Shown here in pieces: positions 22,015 to 31,686 of a stretch of 64,000 nt of DNA. The stretch covers positions 840,555 through 904,554 of the forward strand of contig JAIWZP010000008.1 in assembly GCA_025201375.1 (NCBI GenBank). Reading direction: 5' to 3'. The translations under genes were made by a program, and so were the position numbers. This DNA is from Gongronella butleri. Its lineage: Eukaryota; Mucoromycota; Mucoromycetes; Mucorales; Cunninghamellaceae. The notes under the pieces were generated by a model. The model ran no database searches. It was not told the origin of the DNA and saw only the letters and a list, made by a program, of their open reading frames with translations. Numbering within the stretch: position 1 is the first letter of the stretch; every line of letters starts with the position of its first letter.

Positions 22015-25000
22015 ATGGAGGACTGGTCGTTGCCAGACAACAGTATCATGGACAATATGCTCTTTTGGAAGCTGCAAGGTATGGGCAGTGACCAACAGCA
22101 GCAACAGCAGCAGCAAAACGACACCGACCAGCCGCCACCTGCCGCGCACCAGCACCAGCAGCACCCACATCACCCGCCGCCGCACCAATTGCATCCTGCG
22201 CCTCCTCCGGGCCATCAGCAGCAACATCAACAGCAACAACACGCGCAACCCATGGATGCATCGCTCGACAGCTTTCAGGATGAAGTGGACAAGCTGTTTC
22301 AAGAGAGTCTCGCGTTGCAGCAGCAAGAGCACCACCACCACCACCAGCATCCGCATCCGCATCAAAATGCCTATATGCAACCACAACAGCAGCAACCGCA
22401 ACCGCATCCCTATGCCAATCGCCAGCTTTCCATGTCTTCAGACTCGTTTTCCCCGCATGGTAAAACAAAAAAAAAATTGGCGTCGACAAAAATTGGGTGG
22501 TGACATTGGGCTCAATTCCTCGTTTTTTTTCTTTTTTTTTTTCTTATTTTTTTCATAGAAATGATGATGGCCTCGCCTCCCACGCAATCATCGTCGGCGC
22601 CATCGACGGCGGTGGGAGCTCCGGGAGCGGCGGTACGGAAAAGGTCGCGATCGTCGGCGACGTTTGACGCGGAGCCGCCCAAGCGGCCAGCTTTTATGGA
22701 CGCGAGCTCGTTTATGGTGGATCCCAATGCGGTGTATCGTCTTCCGTACGCGTCGTCGCCGCCTGCCACTGCACCTGCACACGCGCACAATCAACATCAC
22801 CATCACCATGCCACTGCATCGTCATCGCCATCGTTTCCTCCTCCTTATACCAACAAGATGGCGCCTCCACCGCATCAGACGCATCAACCGCAGCCTTCGT
22901 CGCCGTACATGCAGCAGCAGCAGCAGCAGCAGCAACACCCGCACCACGCGTATACACCGCCAATGCATCCCCAGCACCACCCACAGCCGCTGCATCGCCC
23001 TCCTCCGGCGCCTCCAGCGCATCAAAATGTGCCGCCACCCAAACAGCCTGCAAAAAAGACACAAAAGCAGCCAAAGCAACCAACACCCAAGCAAACTCAA
23101 GCCGCTGCCGCGCGCCGCCCGACACCTCAGCAGCAGCAGCAACAATTGCAATTGCAACAGCAACAGCAACAACAGGCAAACGACGCGTTTTCATCCGTAC
23201 CCATACCATTCTCATCTCCAATGCAGCATACGATCCAATTGACACCGTCCCCCGCCTCTGCCCCGCCAATGCAACACCACCACCAGCACCATCAGCACCC
23301 ACTCCATCAACAGCACCCGCAGCACCCGCAGCACCCGCGTCCACATCAGCAGCAACATCAGCAGCAGCAGGAAATCAAGCCATCGCCGCCACCGCCACCG
23401 CAGCAGCAGCTTCCATCGCCCATGCGCCAGCACCATCCGTCGCCGTCTCATCCATCACCCAATATCATCCACGCCACCCACCCTCCACAGCCAATGCCGC
23501 CATCCCATTCGCCGAATACAAAGGTAAAAAGAAAAAAAAGAGACCTGAAAACGAAAAAAAAAAAAAACGGGACGAGCAAGCCGAGCATGAGAAAACGACA
23601 AAAAAAAGAGGGGGATGGGGGATATTTTCATCGATTTTGACCATCTTACGCTCTTTTTTTTTTTTTTTCTTAGGCGACGCCGCCTCCTCCACGGCCGCCT
23701 CCACCGACGACGGCGCCGACCGCATCGCAAAAGGCTGTTCAGGCGCCACAGCAGCCAGCACCAATGGCATCTGTGAAGCCATTGTCGCCACCAGCCAAGA
23801 AACAGGTAGTGCCGCCGCAGCCCAAGGCATCCCATGGCGCGCCGCAGCCACCAAAGGCGCAAGGACCATCACAGGCCCAGGCACAAACCCAGGCACCGGC
23901 ACAGCAGGCACAACAGGTACAGCAGGCACAACAGGCTCCGGCGCCCATTGCTGCGCCTGCGCCCGCGCCCGAGCCGTTACCTCTGCACATGTCGATTCCA
24001 CGGCCACAATTGCGCCTGCACTTGACAAAGCGGCGGCCAGAGAGCCCCAAGCCGTGTGAGCGTGAGGACAAGGACCCGATGGCGGCCGAATTGGACATGG
24101 TGCACTTGCAAAAGCTGACGGTGATGATTTTACGGTCATTGGGCGTGACCATGGCGACGGACGAATTGCCGGCTGTGGACATTGATCAAGCGCTCGACAC
24201 AGATTCTGAACAAGTACTGCCGCCCGCGGCAATGCAGCTCATCACCAAGATGATCCTTGGTACATCGGGCGATAAGGATGTGGCACAGACTGTTGGGTCT
24301 CAAATCTCCAATGGCGACCTTGTTGCCCTCCAGAGAATGATTGTCGCAGGACTCAAATCAAAGAATATCGTCATCCACACCATCCAATCCACACCAACCT
24401 CGTCCACAGCCGCCGCCAATGGCTCGTCATCGGCTTCCGCCTCGGTCAAGGTGCCCGATGCCTCGACGACAGCAATGAAAACTAGTAATAATAACAGCAG
24501 CAGCAGTAGCAGCAGCAGCAGCCGTGTGGGCGCCACCACCGACGCGACAATGGCAATGCAACCCACAAAAAAGGGCGACAAGACCATATATGACTTGTCC
24601 AAGGTGACGTACCACACGCCCAAGAACGTGACGCGTCTGTTTCTGCGCCTGTATCGCTTCATCCTCAACACGCTGCTGTCCACGCCCGATTGCTGGCCAT
24701 TCATCCAGCCCGTGCCCGCGTCCGCCGTCTTTTACCACCAGGAAGTCAAATACCCCATGGACCTGTCCACCGTTGAGCTGAATCTGTGGAGCGGCCTCTA
24801 TACTCGCTTTGCAAAATTCGAGCAGGACATGCAGCTCATCTGGAAAAACGCAAAGGCTTTCCACGGCAGCGTAGGCACCATACCCAAACACGCAGAAAAC
24901 CTGGAACAGCTCTTTTACAAGGTCGTCTTGGACACAAAGCAGGCCGGGTAAAAAAAAAAAAAAAAAAATCACGCAACGCGCCACGTTTGCCACATTTAAC

Positions 25001-27752
25001 ACGTCTGTTTTTTATGTTTCATTAGCAAATCCGTGCCCGTTGACTTTCGATTCGACGCGTCCGACTCGCTGCCCGAGGAGGGCGACTTTGCCTACCCACC
25101 CATGTCCCAGGTTTTTTCAAAAACCACGTAAGATTGCAAAAAAAAAGAAAAAATCAAAAAAATCAAAAAAATCAAAAAAAAAAAAATCGCTCAATCTACC
25201 CCCTCTTGTCTTTTTTTTTTTTGAAAAAAAAAATAGGGTGGTGTATGGGATTGCGGCCATGTCGCCGTTTGAGCCGCGTGCCAAGAAGCCCAAGGGCCTG
25301 ACGGACGATAAGCAGCTGTATTTGCAGCTGAATGGGCCGTTTTTCCAGGCGCTGGAGCAGATGAAGCAATCGCCGCTGGCAGACCACCCGCCGGTGCCGC
25401 GGTTTTATATTGCCAAGAACCGTACCTTGCTGCGGCAGGTGCGTGCGCAGGGAGTACTTGCCATCTTTTTCAACACGCGCACGACTCGCATCCAGAATAA
25501 GCAATACCGCATTGTCACCGACATGGTGCTCACGTACCCGGCTAGCACACTCTTTGACATTGAGCAGACAAACGACTTTGCCGCGCGTGGATGGATGCAC
25601 CTGCGGCCGCTGCGCCTCGTGGAGAATTTGGAATTCCGCGTCAACGAGACAATCGAGCGCGATTACTTTCGCAGAATGTACGCCACGTCCAAGCTGATGT
25701 TGACAGAGGATCATCATCACCACCACCATCACCACCATCATCATAATCACCATCATTATCCGTCTAATCAGCAACAAGCCGCACAACAACCATTGCCTCA
25801 AACGCCAGCATCTGCAGCCAAGGCGGCACAGATTAATGCCGTCAAGGCCGAGACGCGCCGCATGCTGAAAAAGATGGTGCAGCAGATCCTGGATTTGCCA
25901 GTTGCCGTCGAGGACGAGGAAATGGACGATGTCGACATGCCATTGGCCACGCCTCCACCCCCTCCTCCATCGTCAGCGCGCCCAACGGTGTCCAAATCAG
26001 GTCCCACCACCACCGCCACATCGACGGCCGCCAGCAGCAACAAATCGTCCTCGGCCACCGCCACAACTGCCACGCCGACAAGCCTCGTCAGCCAATCCAC
26101 GTCGCCAAAACGCGGTTCCCCGGGCCCAGCCACCGGCGGCAAGCGCAAATCCACGCCTGTCGTCGTCAAGACACCCGGCAAAAAGGACACACGCTCAGCA
26201 ACGTCGTCGCCATTCTCGACTCCAGAGGACAGGCAGCCGTCATCCACTCTTTCGCCCGATTCGCTCGCATCCACGCCAGCTTCCCCCATGCAGCCGCTCA
26301 AAATGACGTCCCCAATGGATACCATGGCCTCCAGCAGACCAGAGTCCGAGATGCTCCACCAGGTCTGGCAGAGACTCTTAGAAAGTAAGAAAAAAATGAA
26401 AAAAAAAAAAACGAAATGAAAAAAGAGCACGCATTGATTTCCGGCCTCTACCTTTTTTTTTTCATCGTGCAGCCTGCGGCAACAAAGGCGCAACCATCGT
26501 CAATGTCCAGCAAAAGTATGAGAATCTCAATTGGAGTGCGCCCGATTCAGAGGGTTTTTTCAAACAGGTCTACTTTTTGGAAGACGTCGTTGTCCAAACC
26601 TTTCGCCAAATGACCATGCACCAGCGCATCACTGAAGTGGCCTGTCTCATGTACGACTTTGAATCCATATTTTGGGTGGTCTTGATCTCATTTCCATTTT
26701 TTTTTTTGATTGTTAGGAAATTGCGGAATTTGCCACACATGGCGCAGCTGCGCGAGATTCTGCACAATGACAATGGCGACATTGTCGGTCTCTCGATGGA
26801 GAGATACCAAACGACCTTGAAGCAATATACCCATGTGCATTCTCACCATCGACTGAGTGCGTATCAAAAGTTCCACGTGATCCACCAGATGCTGGTGTGC
26901 ATGAAGACGATCCACTGCGCGGGACTTGCGCATCGCGATTTGTCCGAGGTGAACATCATGGTCAACAATGTGGATGGCGAGCTCGAGGACGGCTCCAGCA
27001 ACATTTGCCTCTATTTGATCGACTTTGGCAAGGCCGTCTTTTGCGAGCCCCAGGACGTTCGCGAGTGGTTTGTCGACGTGCCGCGCGGCCGTGGCGAGTA
27101 CGACGGCGACGTTGTCCCCGAGTCCGCCGAGGAACTTGACGAGTGGTGCTCCTCTCTGCCGTGGATCAAGGGCAAGCCCGACCATGGCTATCGCATGTAC
27201 CGCTCGATCCAGACACTGCCAAAGACGCGCTCCGACAACCAAGTGCTGCCATGGCTGATCTTGCCGCAAGCAGAGGACATGTACTCGATTGGCGTCATGA
27301 TTTGGAAGATCTTTACCGAGACCGAGCCGTGGCGCGGCATTCTCGACACCGATCTGCAGGGTCTGCGCTACGTGGCCGAGGACGACTATCGCATCCAGCG
27401 CGCGCTCGAGCACGAGGTCCAGGGCGAGCTGAGTCGCCAATTGCTGCTCAAATGCTTGCGCACGCAGCCGCAGGAGCGCGCCACCGCTCACGAGCTGCTC
27501 ACATGGATCGAAAGCGACGAAATCCGCACGGGCCTGCTCAACGAGTGGAAAATGTACTCATCAGAGACACGCTCGTCGCGAAAGTCAAAGGCGATGTACG
27601 GCTTTGAGGACCCCGATGCCATCCTTGGCAGCGCTCCAACGCCTTCCAATGGCAAAAAAGCAAGTAAAAAGTCGTCCGGTAGGTCAACGCGCGCAAAAAG
27701 GTCAAGCAGCCACCATACCAATGCGTCGGGCGACATGATGAACCTCGATTAG
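22015..27752 (+). CDS. Bromodomain and protein-kinase-like fusion protein
   Basis: Seven exons: 22015-22459, 22559-23523, 23674-24947, 25026-25127, 25237-26384, 26473-26650 and 26717-27752; phases close to 1715 residues. Residues 1-560 are Gln/His/Pro-rich. A bromodomain spans about 785-890: WPF shelf at 811-813, PMDLSTVE, and KNAKAFHG, where His867 sits at the acetyl-lysine anchor normally Asn. An unrecognised conserved-looking region follows (about 900-1080), with a His run, then a disordered Ser/Thr/Pro linker. The kinase-like domain (about 1320-1620) has an alphaC Glu (EVACLMKL, 1366), HRDLSEVN (Asp1445) and DFGKA (Asp1473), but VVVQ at 1350-1353 where VAIK is expected. Probably a nuclear chromatin-linked regulator; catalysis is uncertain. 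Confidence 0.85.
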
Positions 27753-28089
27753 CATCCCTCTCCATCCTCCTCCTGTTTTTTTTTTACACAACCATGGCGA
27801 CGCTCTTTTTCTCCTCCCGCTTTTTAGTTTTTACATTCATATTTTTATTGTTTTGCATTCCCCTTTCTCCTCCCTCACCCGCGCACTAGCTAGTCCTTCA
27901 CCGCACTCATTTCCTATCCTGCTGCTCGCCTGCTTCTACGTTGATCGTAAATATTATACTTTTTGATTATTTTTGAGAAATCAAACATGCAATAAATTAT
28001 CGCAACGTGTGCCACCACGGATATCTCACGCAACCTTATGGAGGAAACCAACGGGAAACTGTGGCATGTGAGGAGACTGGCAGGACAAT

Positions 28090-28125
<36 letters not shown>

Positions 28126-28160
28126 TCTGAACATGCGAGATGTAAGAATGCAACCGTCAC
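27753..28160. other. 3' region of the bromodomain gene
   Basis: T/C-rich sequence after the stop, then a 33-A run near 28091-28123. AATAAA occurs at 27991-27996 and could be the poly(A) signal. No gene seen. Confidence 0.5.
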
Positions 28161-28960
28161 CGAGAAAATTGCAAAAATGCAATTTTCATCCGCCACCTCC
28201 ATTTTTTATGATACTGTATCATAGTCACAGTGAGCAGAATTTGACGCGCGCTGTTGTCACATTTATATGATACAGCATTGTACTTGCAGCATCATCGCAC
28301 TTCTTTGATATGATGATACTGTATGATACTGCAATGTGCACTGCACAAAAATACGGTAGCACACATGCATTTGCCCTTGTTGGAAAACCAGATATCATAT
28401 CATACTGTAGCGCATTTTTTCAGACTTTGTTGTGCCTCCAGAATTTTTTTCACAGCCTATCTGCCCGCTGATAAAAATCGCGTCACGGCACGCACGAACA
28501 ACAGCCCAGTGCTCAGGATGCCTCTGCCCGATTTTTTTTGTGCCTGCAAATTCCAAAAAAGCAAAAACCTTCCATTTTCCCTATTATTTTGCATTTATCT
28601 CGCCTTCTGCACGGTCGACCCCGCTCAAAAATACAGTACTCGCATCGCATTCTGCGCGAAATTTGCAACAAAAAAGCTTAAACCCACAAAGCGCTACGAC
28701 CACTTTTGAAAAATTCAGGGGTCACTCAGGGGTCACACTTTTCAATCTCAGAAAACGCCTAATTTGGGAAATTTGGAACTCCGAGCGATCAATGCATCCC
28801 AAACAGGTAACTCCGACGATTTGCTATTGGCAGACAAAATGACAGGTCGCCCCAACGTAAGAAAAAAGCCCAAAGAAGAGCGACGCATGAACGCCTACCG
28901 GTATGTTGAATTTTCCGGGATCAAATACTTGGCTGGTAAAGACGTTTTAATCTCTTGCTA
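28160..28960 (+). repeat. Dispersed repeat family A, linear copy
   Basis: Aligns to 57770-58250 and to the centre plus one arm of the 1-4.8 kb inverted duplication. Shared blocks include tgtgcctccagaa (28432 and 57799), a run starting gcaacaaaaaagcttaaaccc, caggggtcactcaggggtca, and gatcaatgcatcccaaacagg. It carries several TACAGTA/TACTGTA insertions relative to the other copies. No protein is recognised. Confidence 0.8.
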
Positions 28961-31441
28961 GACGCCTAGGAAGTGCAGCACTTAGAGGCTACTGTACAGT
29001 ACAACGCGATGCCCCTGGATGTAAAATTTGATTTGGAATCGAATGGTGTTACTTTCGAGCCATGCTCTCTTAGTAAAAACGTGAAAAAATCGCACATTTA
29101 CCGCCAAAAATCAAAATAGGCCAAAATGTCGTAAATTGCAATTACTGTACAGTGCCCGGACAAAAAAAAGTTTCGCTGTGCATGATTCTCTGCAGTGCAA
29201 GGTATCAATTAATCGCGTTAATCTCTGCTGTATTGATCAATAATGGCTCCAGTGATATGAAATTTTGCAGGAACAATGATTTAAAAGTAAAAAAACAATT
29301 CTAAAATTATGAAATGGCTATGCCAAGCCGGTATTGAAATAGATCAAAAAAGGGATACCTGACGCGTCACGCGACGCGACGCGTGCCTACGCGTATACAA
29401 TGGCCTGTGGAGATGAATTGGCGTTATGAACACCATCTCCAATTTTTTTTTGCAACGAGTGCAATGGTGCCTGATTGTATTTTAAGAATCAATTCCATGT
29501 TACATGCATTGCATCGGTGCTGTGATCGAATAATGTAAAATCATCATGTGACACGCGTCACGCGTCAGACGCGCCAAAAGTCGCGATTTCCTTCGTAACA
29601 TGGTCGTAGTGCTCCTACTGGTCAACCAATCGATAACAGTCTATTCTAGTTCTTTAAATTAAATAAGTACAATGGTTTTAAGCCAACTAAGGATTAAAAT
29701 TAGATAACAGAGATGGCAATTGTTATTCCAGATGCAACTGACGCGTGACGCGTGTCACATGATGATTTTACATTATTCGATCACAGCACCGATGCAATGC
29801 AAGTAACATGGAATTGATTCTTAAAATACAATCAGGCACCATTGCACTCGTTGCAAAAAAAATTGGAGATGGTGTTCATAACGTCAATTCATCTCCACAG
29901 GCCATTGTATACGCGTAGGCACGCGTCGCGTCGCGTGACGCGTCAGGTATCCCTTTTTTGATCTATTTCAATACCGGCTTGGCATAGCCATTTCATAATT
30001 TTAGAATTGTTTTTTTACTTTTAAATCATTGTTCCTGCAAAATTTCATATCACCGGAGCCATTATTGATCAATACAGCAGAGATTAACGCGATTAATTGA
30101 TACCTTGCACTGCAGAGAATTATGCACAGCGAAACTTTTTTTTGTCCGGGCACTGTACAGTATCTCGAAATTTTACTAAGTTACGTAACGGACACCGTGT
30201 GAGAACTTTACTCGATTCTAAATTAAATTTTGCATCGAACTCGTGAGACAAAATGGCAATTTAAGCAGGTTTTGAGGTACTTCCATTAGAGCAAACCGCA
30301 GCATTTGAGCCAAATCTCTAAGTACTCAAAACCCAGCAAATGGACATGTAATTTAAACACCGCCATGAGTTTCTACGACCATGAAAAGATATAAAACGGC
30401 AAAACGCCATTTGCAGCTTCATCGTGATTGGCCAAAACCTGGTTGTACAGTAGCTGGGGTCGGGGGTACCGGTATTTGATCCCGGAAAATTCAACGTACG
30501 CCCTGTTGCCTGCTGCTGTATGTTTTGGCTCTGAATCTACAGTGCCGTACAGTATGATATGAAAAATGCCCATTTTCTCAGGACTGAGTGATCCGATCAC
30601 TGGAAAAACTTGGGATCATCGTAGTTTTGGGTCGAATGTCCACTGACCTAAATTTGGCGTGGCCGTACAGTAGATGGTCAGACTCATCGGGAAAAAACGC
30701 GTATAATACAGTAAATTATTTTTTTTTGCGCTGGATTTTCACTAGCAAACACGAACGTTGAGGTTTCTCGAGACTGGGTGATGATTCGATTCGCGAAAAA
30801 AGTTAACACCGTTGGAGAATTGGGTCCACCATCAACTGGTCCAAATTTGGGGCCAGATGAGCGAGTTTCTGAGAAAACGCCAGTTTCATAGGAGTAAATG
30901 GGGTACGATCAGCAGCATTTTGTCTCGTACTGCGGCAACAGCTAAGCGCCTCGACACGTGAGGCGCCTCAAATGAATCAGTGGTCAAACGCAGTAAAAGC
31001 GCTTGTGGTTTGGGGGTATCGCTTCACATTTTCGGCGAGTTAGCCTTGAGCAGTCGTTTTGATTCTGGTTTGGCCCTGATTTTACATAAATAAAATGAAT
31101 GTTCTCAGGAGTCAGGACTGAGTGATCCCATTTCTGAAAAAACTTGACATCACCGGCCTTTTGTGTTCAGAATCCTCTAGTTCAAATACAGAACCTGGTG
31201 AACAAGATCCGGGGACGTGCTCTGCAAAAAGGGGGTAAGGTCCTTTCCATTTTGGTAGCGTACGCAACAACGGCCTAACGTATCGACGCGCGAGTCACCA
31301 CAAATGAGATCAAAAACGTTATCATAATAACGGCGCTTGTGTACAGTATTAGAGACATTGCGTTGAGTTCTTAGCGAGTTGGTGTGCAATGATTCTAAAA
31401 ATTCGCATTTTCGATATTGGTTTGACAGATATGATACTGTA
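28212..31441. other. Cluster of Tc1/mariner-type excision footprints
   Basis: The heptamer TACAGTA or its complement TACTGTA occurs at 28212, 28317, 28403, 28632, 28990, 28995, 29143, 30156, 30446, 30548, 30666, 30707, 31342 and 31435. That is fourteen by eye in 3.2 kb, against fewer than one expected at random. The form TA-CAG-TA / TA-CTG-TA is the known excision footprint of Sleeping Beauty-type transposons, whose ends start CAG. Comparison with paralogous repeats supports insertion of 5 bp at a TA (see findings). Confidence 0.75.
29150..30155. mobile_element. 1006-bp foldback MITE with Tc1/mariner-type ends
   Basis: Left end CAGTGCCCGGACAAAAAAAA and right end its reverse complement, flanked by TA on both sides (29148-29149, 30156-30157). 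The terminal inverted repeats are about 420 bp each (29150-29571 and 29737-30155), nearly perfect, around a loop of about 165 bp. CAGT termini with a TA target duplication are typical of Tc1/mariner. There is no transposase frame. The symmetry extends 5 bp outward (TACTGTA / TACAGTA), so the true termini could instead be CTGTACAGTGCC. Both arms carry dense ACGCGT-type repeats near 29361-29391 and 29910-29942. Confidence 0.85.
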
Positions 31442-31686
31442 CTGGTTCGGTTCTGCCTGCTTGTCTATGTGCACAAATATGGGCTTTCTCAAGCGTGAAA
31501 ACCCCCAGTGTCAGTATCTCATCAAGTGCCCGAGAAAATGTACAAAATAAGCAAATATCATTATTACTTTAATTGATTGATGCAAAAGCATAGATGATAA
31601 AGGTTGAGGGAGGAAGAAGAGAGAGATAAAAAGCGCGAGAGTGTGCAAAAGGTGAATGGAAGCAATGGGCTGGTGACCGTGGCCAA
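30158..31686. other. Repeat-derived non-coding region
   Basis: AT-rich sequence with several footprint heptamers and no gene recognised. The part 31360-31475 aligns to 39016-39130 (cattttcgat blocks followed by ctgcct). A 23-bp segment at 30473-30495 is the exact inverse of 28905-28927. Confidence 0.65.

Noticed and set aside
26651..26716. Reading straight through as a transmembrane insert in the kinase domain
   Set aside because: The stretch is open but has a GTACGA donor and TTAG acceptor; removing it restores an uninterrupted alphaC-beta4 region (EVACLMKLRNLPHM).
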